Assembly (NCBI GenBank): GCA_049366815.1
Contig: JBMNCO010000219.1
Location: 1 to 5,354 of the forward strand
Length of the DNA: 5,354 bases
Direction: 5' to 3'
Source: CAYNYM01 sp049366815
GTDB lineage: Bacteria; Desulfobacterota; DSM-4660; Desulfatiglandales; HGW-15
The notes under the pieces were generated by a model. It worked only from the letters and a program-made list of their open reading frames with translations. It searched no databases and was not told where the DNA came from. Below are positions 1 through 5,290 of the stretch, piece by piece. Position 1 is the stretch's first letter. The number at the start of each line of letters is the position of its first letter. Both the position numbers and the translations under genes were made by a program.

Positions 1-5
1 CTTGT

Positions 6-82
6 CGGGACGTGGCTCAGTCTGGTAGAGCACCGCGTTCGGGACGCGGGGGCCGCTGGTTCAAATCCAGTCGTCCCGACCA
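6..82 (+). tRNA. tRNA-Pro (anticodon CGG)
   Basis: A complete 77-base cloverleaf can be folded by eye. The 7-bp acceptor stem is CGGGACG (6-12) paired with CGTCCCG (72-78). The discriminator is A79 and the CCA end is encoded at 80-82. The anticodon stem CCGCG/CGCGG closes the loop TTCGGGA, which gives anticodon CGG and decodes proline codon CCG. The T arm is GCTGG-TTCAAAT-CCAGT with one G-U pair. C1-G72 with A73 is the known identity signature of bacterial tRNA-Pro and agrees with the anticodon. An integrase remnant lies about 90 bases downstream, so the 3' half of this tRNA is a likely attachment site. I found no second copy of its 3' end in the window. Confidence 0.96.
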
Positions 83-108
83 CTTCATAACCTTATTTTT
101 GTAATGAT

Positions 109-143
109 AAAGGGGAATTAGGCGTATTGTCTTTTTCCCTTTT
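109..143 (+). terminator. possible terminator of the tRNA gene
   Basis: AAAGGGGAA (109-117) can pair with TTTCCCTTT (134-142), nine pairs including one G-U, around a loop of about 16 bases. The 3' arm runs into a short T stretch. It lies 27 bases after the tRNA CCA end, where a terminator would be expected. The large loop and weak T tract make it only plausible. Confidence 0.35.
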
Positions 144-174
144 GCTGTTGTGGGACAGGAATGGTACAGGTTCC

Positions 175-561
175 TCATTTGTTGAGAAAGACATCACCCG
201 ATTTCCGCCAGGTCGATTTTCTTTGAGCTCTTAACGCATCATAAACAGGTGGAAGCATATCAACATTCCGGATACTTCCCGGGTGTTTTGGGGCCACGTT
301 CTTCATCGGTACAAGCGTGTCTATCATCTTGATCACTTTTAACCTGAAATCGACATTTTTCATTCCCAGGTTGCCATTTCCCCAAACCGCAAACCGGTTG
401 CCTGATGCCCAATGGGGTTGGTAAATTTGACAATCGTATGATTTTTCCCCCAGCGTTGTCCGGTTAGGACGAAGAGGCGTATTGCCGGTGAGGTCAATAC
501 TGTGCAGAGATGATCCAGTCCAGATAGCCATGAACAGGGTAGGTCTCATTTTTTCTATCAT
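175..561 (-). pseudogene. tyrosine recombinase (phage-type integrase) remnant, frameshifted and truncated
   Basis: An open frame of 128 residues reads as the middle of a tyrosine integrase only in parts. Residues 6-16 (RPTLFMAIWTG) match the helix before box I, and residues 69-128 match the stretch after it. That stretch holds VDFRLKVIK, a PKHPGSIRNVDMLPP segment with the beta-hairpin lysine (K92), then the DALRAQRKSTW helix and a terminal VFLNK. The frame stops where homologs continue to the HxxR, H/W and catalytic Tyr motifs, which are absent. The box I arginine is present but in another frame: TGLRFGEMATWE reads at 398..363, Arg codon 389..387. There is no Shine-Dalgarno before the ATG at 561. 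Residues 17-68 do not look like integrase and probably derive from an insertion. The gene runs toward tRNA-Pro, the usual setting for such an integrase. Not functional as it stands. The family call is by recognition, not by search. Confidence 0.72.
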
Positions 562-591
562 TGGATGGAGGGTTTTATTTCTTTATATGGC

Positions 592-620
592 TTGACTTTC
601 ACAGGAAGGAAGATTACATT
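592..620 (+). promoter_or_regulatory. candidate sigma-70 promoter of the cold shock gene
   Basis: A -35 box TTGACT (592-597, 5 of 6 to consensus) and a -10 box TACATT (615-620, 4 of 6) are separated by exactly 17 bases. Transcription would begin near 627, giving a leader of about 125 bases before the csp start codon. A long leader is typical of CspA-family mRNAs. Assigned by eye. Confidence 0.5.
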
Positions 621-636
621 AAAAACAATTCATGAG

Positions 637-664
637 GGCTCGCCTTTATGGTCGGGCCTTTTTC
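637..664 (+). terminator. terminator-like hairpin in the csp leader (possible attenuator)
   Basis: GGCTCG (637-642) pairs with CGGGCC (653-658), with one U-G pair; inner CC/GG bases can extend the stem. TTTTTC follows directly (659-664). No gene ends upstream on this strand except the distant tRNA. The hairpin lies about 10 bases after the predicted csp start point, so it could act as an attenuator or a 5' stabilising hairpin. It could also simply stop transcripts coming from upstream. Confidence 0.45.
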
Positions 665-750
665 TTTCTGTAAGGTAATATCCATTTTGCAAGAGTGGCC
701 GCCTTTAGTCTGGAATCATGAAAATTTAATTGAAGGGAGGGTGTGTCACG

Positions 751-951
751 ATGGCTGATGGAATTGTGAAGTGGTTTAATGACCGTAAGGGTTTTGGCTT
801 TATTGAGCAAAAAGATGGTTCTGATGTGTTTGTTCACCATTCAGGTATCAATGCTGAAGGCTTCAAGTCTCTTTGTGAAGGCGACAAAGTTACATTCGAT
901 GTAGAGCAGGGCAAAAAAGGCCTTGCTGCCGTGAATGTAATCGTGGTTTAG
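751..951 (+). CDS. CspA-family cold shock protein
   Basis: This 66-residue cytoplasmic protein is a single cold-shock domain (five-stranded OB fold) that binds single-stranded RNA and DNA and melts mRNA secondary structure. The N-terminal GIVKWFN carries the conserved tryptophan (W8). RNP1 is KGFGFI (13-18) and RNP2 is VFVHH (26-30). GDKVTFDVEQGKKGLAAVNV is the standard C-terminal half. The length matches the family (65-70). I chose the ATG at 751 because GGGAGG lies at 735-740, about 10 bases upstream. A TTG at 730 is in frame but would add seven residues (including Cys) that homologs lack, and would place the Shine-Dalgarno inside the gene. The gene has its own promoter, a long leader with a hairpin, and a strong terminator immediately after, so it is probably monocistronic. 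An RRM protein gene follows on the same strand. Cold induction is inferred from the family, not shown. Confidence 0.96.
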   Translation: MADGIVKWFNDRKGFGFIEQKDGSDVFVHHSGINAEGFKSLCEGDKVTFDVEQGKKGLAAVNVIVV

Positions 952-963
952 TCACAGAGTTCT

Positions 964-1008
964 AAAAAAAAGGGTATACCATCGGACAATGATGGATGCC
1001 CTTTTTTT
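964..1008 (+). terminator. rho-independent terminator after csp (bidirectional in sequence)
   Basis: GGGTATACCATC (972-983) pairs with GATGGATGCCC (991-1001), with one U-G pair and one bulged A, around a 7-base loop. Eight A residues precede it (964-971) and seven T residues follow (1002-1008), so the A and T tracts can extend the stem and it could work in either direction. It lies 12 bases after the csp stop codon and separates csp from the RRM gene. Confidence 0.9.
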
Positions 1009-1090
1009 AAGTAATCACCCTGTCGCTGAAATCCGAATCGAATAGAGTTTGGCCGGTCGATTTGGGATGAAATGGAAAAAGGAGCTTCTG

Positions 1091-1372
1091 ATGAATATCT
1101 ATGTTGGAAAACTTCCCTTCAGCTTTACCGAAGATGATCTAAGGGCCATGTTTACAGAATTCGGAGAGTTAGAAGGTATTAAAATAATAAGGGATAATTA
1201 TTCAGGACAATCAAAGGGATTTGGTTTTATAGAAATGCCAAACAACTCTGAAGCGGATCAGGCAATCAAAGCCTTGAATGGGAAATTTGTGAACGGGCAA
1301 AATATCAAGGTTAATCCAGCGGATCCGGGCGGCAAAAGGTCGAAACGCCTGTCGCGCAGAAAAAGACATTAA
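1091..1372 (+). CDS. RRM-domain RNA-binding protein
   Basis: A 93-residue protein made of one RNA recognition motif (about residues 2-76) and a short basic tail. RNP2 is IYVGKL (3-8) and RNP1 is KGFGFIEM (42-49). Their aromatic residues Y4, F44 and F46 are the usual RNA-stacking positions. The second helix (EADQAIKALNG) and final strand (NIKVNPA) are intact. Residues 81-93 are mostly Lys/Arg and probably add non-specific RNA affinity. The overall form is like the small bacterial Rbp proteins, some of which are cold-induced in cyanobacteria. The start is the ATG at 1091, preceded by AAAAAGGAG (1076-1084) six bases upstream. A TTG at 1049 is in frame, but its extra 14 residues fall before the conserved first strand and have no good Shine-Dalgarno. 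No convincing terminator follows. Its RNA targets cannot be read from sequence. Confidence 0.94.
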   Translation: MNIYVGKLPFSFTEDDLRAMFTEFGELEGIKIIRDNYSGQSKGFGFIEMPNNSEADQAIKALNGKFVNGQNIKVNPADPGGKRSKRLSRRKRH

Positions 1373-1900
1373 CCTTTGAATCCGACTCGGTCTATAGGAC
1401 GCACCAGAGCCGGTTCAGCAATGAAGGTGCATAGTAGGGCCTTAATTGATGTCTGTCTAAAAAGGCATTGATGACGTCCTGTGTCTTTTCCCTTTTCATC
1501 TCTATTCTGGGTTCCACTCCGAACATAGCTCTAAAAAATTTCTTCATCAAATCAAAAGGCAGGCGGAGTGCTGCAAGAGAATGCGTCAGCCAACCTGCAA
1601 TGTCCACTTGAGTTCATTTTCTGTCGGTTGATCCCTTTTGTAATCCGAAAGAATCGCGGATACGATCCTCACATCCCAATGAATATGGAATGTTCCGAGT
1701 CCAATAATCCCAGCACGTCATATTCGATGAACTGACTTTTTTATGCTTTTTTCCACGATACTCCTTCCGATGCCTATTATATGCCCAGATCTCTCATACC
1801 ATCGGCGGTTATTTCGGTGATGAGGAAGCCCACAGAGCCCTGTAGACATCAAATGTCAAGGGCGACCATTTCACCACGCAAACTGGGCGGGGAAAAGGTG
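1373..1900. other. 528-base stretch without a convincing gene
   Basis: This lies between the RRM gene and the 3' end of the transporter gene. It holds a weak 71-codon frame (listed separately) and several short - strand fragments. One reads GFLITEITADGMRDLGI then stop (1830..1777), looking like the tail of a real protein without its body. A TATAAT hexamer on the - strand (1781..1776) is followed by GGAAGGAG and a GTG that opens only 12 codons before a stop. A third fragment, IVSAILSDYKRDQPTENELKW, lies further on in another frame. The pattern suggests decayed coding sequence, but I cannot name a parent gene. I saw no clear terminator for either flanking gene. Confidence 0.5.
1392..1607 (-). 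CDS. small hypothetical protein (doubtful)
   Basis: A 71-residue frame from a GTG at 1607. The middle (LPFDLMKKFFRAMFGVEPRIEMKREKTQDVINAFLDRH) has the charged and hydrophobic mix of a real helical protein, and the codon choice is not odd. Against it, there is no Shine-Dalgarno before the GTG, an in-frame TGA sits just upstream, and I recognise no family or motif. It could be a genuine small gene, an internal start at about residue 21 (ATG), or the tail of a decayed gene, since the DNA upstream also holds protein-like fragments in other frames. Confidence 0.25.
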   Translation of the reverse strand: MDIAGWLTHSLAALRLPFDLMKKFFRAMFGVEPRIEMKREKTQDVINAFLDRHQLRPYYAPSLLNRLWCVL

Positions 1901-4243
1901 CTATGGTGGCCAAAGAATGGGCAAAAGCCATACGGACACAAAAACAACAAGGATCGTCAGGGGAATGCCAACCTTTAAGTAGTCGCTGAAACGATAGCCT
2001 CCGGGACCCATTACAAGGAGATGAGCAGGATGGGAAAGTGGGCTGGCGAAGCTTGATGAGGCGGAAATCGCCACAGTCATCATCAGTAGATGAGGGGAAA
2101 TCTGCAAAGTGCTTGCCGTGCTTAACGCGATCGGAGCCATCAACACTACGAGCGCCGCTGTGGGGATAATTTGCGTTCCTAGCACGGTCATCGTAAAGAG
2201 CGCGGCGATGACCCAGCGAGTTCCGAAACCACCAACTGCGCTGATTAGGGCAGTTGCCGCCATCTGCGCCACTCCCGTGTTTTCAATGGCCGCGCCCAGC
2301 GGCAGCATGCCGGCGATGAGGAAGACGACCTTCCACTCAATGGCACGATACGCTTCCTCCATACTCAGACAACCGAAAACCACCATGAACACAGCCCCGG
2401 TAAGCCCGGCAATGGCGATGGGAACGAAGCCGAGAATAGCGATCAAAAGCACGGTCAGCATGATTGTCGCGGCGATGAAGGCCTTTTCCAACCTCGGTGC
2501 CCGAGCGGCAGCTTCGTCGAGTACGAGAAAGTTGGGGTCTCGGGAAACGGCCTCCAGATTACGGCGCTGACCGTAAACCAGCAGGGCATCGCCAAACTGT
2601 AAGGGCATATCCTGAAGCCCCATGCGATAGACGCGGCCCTTTCTCCATATGGCGAGAACGCTGATCCCGTAATGTTCACGAAAAAGAAGTTCGGCCAAGG
2701 TTCGCCCTGCGAGGGTAGTTCTTGGTGATAGCAGTATCTCGGTGGCTCCTATCTGTTGGGACTCCAGATCTGCGGCAAGGCTGGGCGGTTGCTCTTTGAT
2801 TTCGAGATTTTCAAGACCTTTGAGGACCTCAAGATCGTGAACCGAACCCTGCAGCAACAGCAAATCGCCGGAATGCATCTGTTCATCAGGTGAGGGCATG
2901 AGCATCAGTTCATCACCGCGGAGAATACCTACCACAGTGAGACCAAACCCATTGCCCAAGCGGCTTTCAATCAGATTGCGACCTTCAAGCACCGAACCGG
3001 AAGGAACGCGAACAGGGAAGAGACTGGTGTGGCTCCAGATTCTTGCATTCAGTTCATCCTCCTCAAGGAAACGCAACCCCGTGATGAACCCCAAACGCGC
3101 TACTTCTGCCAAAGCTTCCCTTGTTCCCTGCAAAAGCAGTCGGTCCCCTGTCATTATCTGATATTGGGGCAGATCCCTAATTTCTCCCTCAGCAGAACCG
3201 TATAAGGACAACACATGGACCCGATGCTCTCTTCGCAGTCCGATATCCCTAAGCCTTGCGCCCAGAAGCCGTGATCCCTCAGGGACAAAGCCTTCGGCCA
3301 CCATCAAATGTCGGGCCACGAGATTATGGGCGAAGTCAGACGACTCAAATTGGAAATGCCGACTAGCGCGAAAGCGCCGCAGATGGTCCGGATGTCCGTG
3401 TACGATAAGTGTGTCTTCGCCCTGCAGTACTTCGGTAGTGCGGGGGGCGAGTGTCAGAACCCCCTTACGTTGGAGTGCCAGCACTGTCAGGTAAAGGGCC
3501 GCCCCCAAGCGGCTTTCGGCAAGTGTGCGTCCGTCGAAGGGTGACCCCTTCGGAATGCGGATAGTGAAGATGTGGGAATCAAGCTCATAGGCGGCAAGGG
3601 ACTTTCGGGCATCAGGGATCGCGACAGCCTTACACCTGGGGAGAAGGTATCGCCCGATAAGAACCACGAAGAAAATACCGGTTACCACGACGGCTGCGGT
3701 GATTGGCGTGAATTCGAAGATTCCAAAGGGGCGAAGTCCTGCGGCGCGGAGGGCGTCGGTCACCAGGATATTGGGCGGGGTGGAGATCCCCGTGAAAGGA
3801 CCGCCGAGGAGACAACCGAGCGCCAGCGGCATCAGCAGCCTGGATGGCGGGCGACCGCTGCGTCTTGCCAGTTCCATCGTCGCCGGCAACAGGATGGCAG
3901 CTACTGTGACGGTGTTGATAAGGGCCGACAGCACGCTCGCTGCAGTCATCAAGGAAACCATGAGCAGAGCTTCGCTACGTTTTGTGAAGGCCTGTAATGG
4001 TTGTCCAAGACGATGAGCGATCCCGGTGCGGGTCAGTCCGGTGGAGAGGATGAACATGGCCCACACGGTGACGACTGCGGGGCTGCTAAAGCCGGCCAAT
4101 GCCTCCCTGGGAGTAACCAAGCCTGTAAGTGCAAGGGCCGATAGCACCAGCAGGCCTATTACATCGACACGCAGCCAGCCACCTATGAATAATACAAAGG
4201 CCGCAATGACAATGGCAAGAAGCATAAATACTTGAAACGTCAA
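1901..4243 (-). CDS. SLC13/DASS-type anion transporter with four RCK_C (TrkA_C) domains, SAC1-like
   Basis: A 780-residue inner-membrane protein. The N-terminal membrane half (about 1-205) holds INTVTVAAILLP (109-120) and GGPFTGISTPPNIL (147-160), the DASS re-entrant loop signatures. Four RCK_C-like domains follow, at about 222-291, 308-385, 403-478 and 498-570. Each has the pattern V/I-x-x-S/G-x-L-x-G-R-x-L-x-x-x-L and ends in a GD-x-L-L-V/L-x-G strand. The C-terminal membrane half (about 586-778) has PTAALVVLMAPIA and MGPGGYRFSDYLKVG. Family members move sulfate or other divalent anions, usually with sodium, and RCK_C domains are thought to be regulatory ligand sensors. The substrate here is unknown. 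The start is a TTG at 4243, chosen because AAGGGA lies about 7 bases upstream and homologs begin at this point; the next ATG (4225) has no Shine-Dalgarno. The gene stands alone. It is more GC-rich than csp and RRM and throws many false frames on the other strand. Confidence 0.93.
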   Translation of the reverse strand: MTFQVFMLLAIVIAAFVLFIGGWLRVDVIGLLVLSALALTGLVTPREALAGFSSPAVVTVWAMFILSTGLTRTGIAHRLGQPLQAFTKRSEALLMVSLMTAASVLSALINTVTVAAILLPATMELARRSGRPPSRLLMPLALGCLLGGPFTGISTPPNILVTDALRAAGLRPFGIFEFTPITAAVVVTGIFFVVLIGRYLLPRCKAVAIPDARKSLAAYELDSHIFTIRIPKGSPFDGRTLAESRLGAALYLTVLALQRKGVLTLAPRTTEVLQGEDTLIVHGHPDHLRRFRASRHFQFESSDFAHNLVARHLMVAEGFVPEGSRLLGARLRDIGLRREHRVHVLSLYGSAEGEIRDLPQYQIMTGDRLLLQGTREALAEVARLGFITGLRFLEEDELNARIWSHTSLFPVRVPSGSVLEGRNLIESRLGNGFGLTVVGILRGDELMLMPSPDEQMHSGDLLLLQGSVHDLEVLKGLENLEIKEQPPSLAADLESQQIGATEILLSPRTTLAGRTLAELLFREHYGISVLAIWRKGRVYRMGLQDMPLQFGDALLVYGQRRNLEAVSRDPNFLVLDEAAARAPRLEKAFIAATIMLTVLLIAILGFVPIAIAGLTGAVFMVVFGCLSMEEAYRAIEWKVVFLIAGMLPLGAAIENTGVAQMAATALISAVGGFGTRWVIAALFTMTVLGTQIIPTAALVVLMAPIALSTASTLQISPHLLMMTVAISASSSFASPLSHPAHLLVMGPGGYRFSDYLKVGIPLTILVVFVSVWLLPILWPP

Positions 4244-4420
4244 GACAGTTCCCTTTTGAGTTCAGACAATCTGCCAGTCCTTCCAAAGGAAAATCCACTC
4301 GAAAGCCTGGCGATATCGGCATGTTGATCCAATGAGATATGGCCAAGTAATATACCGATCGCCCTCTTTTTCCAAGCAGATTCCGTGGCTGAGGCACAGT
4401 CTGTTGAGCGATATCCTAGT

Positions 4421-4449
4421 ATTATACCTTTCTCATTTTGCGTTGCCTC
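4421..4449 (-). promoter_or_regulatory. candidate promoter of the transporter gene
   Basis: Read on the - strand there is a perfect -10 hexamer TATAAT (4426..4421). Seventeen bases upstream is a poor -35, GAGGCA (4449..4444, 3 of 6). The -35 position is overlapped by the palindrome CCTCT-C-AGAGG (4446-4456), which might be an activator or repressor site. The start point would be near 4414, leaving about 170 bases of leader before the TTG codon. Confidence 0.35.
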
Positions 4450-4690
4450 TCAGAGGGGATTTGTCGGCCGTATTTCAACAGTGATGAATAGAGACACTCA
4501 AAAAAGACCAGTCCGGGAGCTTCGGAACGTAAGAAAGGGTGCATGATTTCCTTTCGAATTTTTCAAAGGGCTAAAGTGTTACAAAATATTCTATTATGCA
4601 GTAAACAGGCAGAATATTCCGGGGGCTTTCAGTCTCAATCCTGCGGCGATCGAGATACGAAGACACCTTTCGCATACCGGTGAGGCTTTT

Positions 4691-4705
4691 CAGAAAATTT
4701 TTCTG
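4691..4705. promoter_or_regulatory. 15-base perfect palindrome, possible operator
   Basis: CAGAAAA-T-TTTTCTG is a perfect 7+1+7 inverted repeat. It ends on the base immediately before a perfect -35 hexamer TTGACA (4706-4711). Placement against a -35 is typical of binding sites for dimeric regulators. The regulator is unknown, and the AT-rich core means chance cannot be ruled out. Confidence 0.4.
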
Positions 4706-4734
4706 TTGACAGGTTCTCGTGGGCAGTCTAATTT
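4706..4734 (+). promoter_or_regulatory. candidate promoter of the zinc-ribbon/Tudor-like gene
   Basis: A perfect -35 TTGACA (4706-4711) is followed after 17 bases by TAATTT (4729-4734, 3 of 6 to the -10 consensus). The start point would be near 4741. That puts the first transcribed bases inside the following hairpin and gives a leader of about 58 bases. Confidence 0.45.
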
Positions 4735-4739
4735 TAGTG

Positions 4740-4769
4740 AAAAGACCGCCGGTTTCGGGGCGGTCTTTT
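4740..4769 (+). terminator. perfect 11-bp terminator-type hairpin before the zinc-ribbon gene
   Basis: AAAAGACCGCC (4740-4750) pairs perfectly with GGCGGTCTTTT (4759-4769) around the 8-base loop GGTTTCGG. The arms begin with four A and end with four T, then G and four more T, so it is a good intrinsic terminator in either direction. No recognised gene ends upstream on the + strand. It sits 29 bases before the start codon of the next gene, in the position of a 5' leader structure. It might terminate an unannotated upstream transcript, or act as attenuator or 5' stabiliser. Confidence 0.75.
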
Positions 4770-4798
4770 GTTTTGGACCTGGTTGAAGGAGTGTATCT

Positions 4799-5221
4799 AT
4801 GCCCTATCAAGTGGCGAAGGAGATTATGGCCTATTGTACAAGCTGCAGAATGAACCTCGTGCATGTGATCGTCGCACTCGACGGCGAAAGAATTGCAAGG
4901 GTCCTCTGTAAGTCATGCAACAAAGAACACAACTATCGTCCCCCCAAGGGCCTTAAAGAACCATCTTCAGGGGGAAAGGCATCCAAACCTTCAGCCGGTA
5001 AAAAGACCGCGGCCGGGAGAGGAAAATGGGCAAAGGAGATGGAGCAGGGCCAGGCCGAGCCGGCCAAGGCCTACAGCATGGACGGGGTCTTTGGGGTAGG
5101 AGATAAACTGGATCATGCCGTGTTTGGCGTCGGATTTGTCAAGAAGCTCATGGGTCCGAAGAAAATGGAGGTGCTGTTCGAGGACGGCATCAAGGTCCTG
5201 GTGCGGGGACCGAATTCTTGA
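4799..5221 (+). CDS. zinc-ribbon protein with C-terminal PcrA/UvrD Tudor-like domain
   Basis: A 140-residue cytoplasmic protein, unnamed as far as I know. Residues 11-45 form a probable zinc ribbon with C13-x2-C16 and C37-x2-C40, flanked by short strands (NLVHVIVALDGERIARVLC). Residues 46-90 are a basic, Pro/Gly/Ser/Lys-rich linker, probably disordered. Residues 95-137 hold VGDKLDHAVFGVGFV, then MEVLFEDGIKVLV. This G-D-x-x-x-H-x-x-F-G-x-G-x-V pattern resembles the small beta-barrel (Tudor-like) at the end of PcrA/UvrD helicases, which contacts RNA polymerase. A role in transcription or nucleic-acid transactions is therefore inferred, not shown. The start is the ATG at 4799, with GAAGGAG (4785-4791) seven bases upstream. 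A second ATG at 4826 has AAGGAG only three bases before it, too close to be preferred, but it would begin just before the first cysteine. Promoter, palindrome and hairpin lie directly upstream. Confidence 0.85.
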   Translation: MPYQVAKEIMAYCTSCRMNLVHVIVALDGERIARVLCKSCNKEHNYRPPKGLKEPSSGGKASKPSAGKKTAAGRGKWAKEMEQGQAEPAKAYSMDGVFGVGDKLDHAVFGVGFVKKLMGPKKMEVLFEDGIKVLVRGPNS

Positions 5222-5236
5222 GACTTTATTCTCACC

Positions 5237-5263
5237 ATGAAATGCACGAAATACACGAAAAAG
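5237..5263 (+). repeat. three imperfect 9-base tandem units
   Basis: ATGAAATGC, ACGAAATAC and ACGAAAAAG follow one another without gaps, sharing the pattern (A)(T/C)GAAA. The units start 16 bases after the stop codon of the zinc-ribbon gene. Similar 'cacgaa' strings are common between genes in deltaproteobacteria, from general knowledge. No terminator hairpin is visible with them. Confidence 0.4.
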
Positions 5264-5290
5264 TTAACGAGACTGCCAACTGAAAAGGAC

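Larger units (their letters stand above)
4244..4798. other. 555-base divergent intergenic region
   Basis: This separates the 5' ends of the transporter (leftward) and the zinc-ribbon gene (rightward). I see a transporter promoter candidate, a short palindrome over its -35, a 15-base palindrome and promoter candidate for the right-hand gene, and a strong hairpin. One small + strand frame (4543-4683, 46 codons from an ATG preceded by AAAGGG) is open but unconvincing: it has no recognisable motif and its ribosome-binding site lies too close to the ATG. I could not recognise any gene remnant here. Confidence 0.55.

Noticed and set aside
121..484. Direct repeat GGCGTATTG at 121-129 and 476-484 as attachment-site duplication
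   Set aside because: It is only nine bases long and unrelated to the tRNA 3' end, so chance is the simpler explanation.
646..840. 64-codon - strand frame over the csp gene
   Set aside because: It is antisense to the conserved cold-shock domain and has no independent support.
1020..1047. CTGTCG...TAGAGT as a promoter for the RRM gene
   Set aside because: The spacing is 17 bases, but the match is only 3 of 6 at -35 and 4 of 6 at -10. That is too weak to list, although the csp terminator implies some promoter here.
1781..1978. 65-codon + strand frame
   Set aside because: It overlaps the 3' end of the transporter on the opposite strand, has no ribosome-binding site and no recognisable motif.
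2109..2570. 153-codon + strand frame inside the transporter gene
   Set aside because: It is antisense to a clear transporter. Its low-complexity Ala/Ser/Thr/Met composition is what the reverse of a membrane protein gives, and it has no motif of its own. The other frames over 2455-4235 were rejected for the same reason.
4086..4397. 103-codon - strand frame at the transporter start
   Set aside because: It overlaps the transporter start in another frame and matches no recognisable protein. The TTG with a Shine-Dalgarno at 4243 explains the region better.
4543..4683. 46-codon + strand small frame ending before the 4740 hairpin
   Set aside because: It has an ATG with a purine-rich stretch only a few bases upstream, but no motif or family. 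Kept only as a possible source of a short transcript.
4571..4864. 97-codon - strand frame
   Set aside because: It runs antisense across the hairpin and the start of the zinc-ribbon gene, has no recognisable motif, and its composition is not protein-like.
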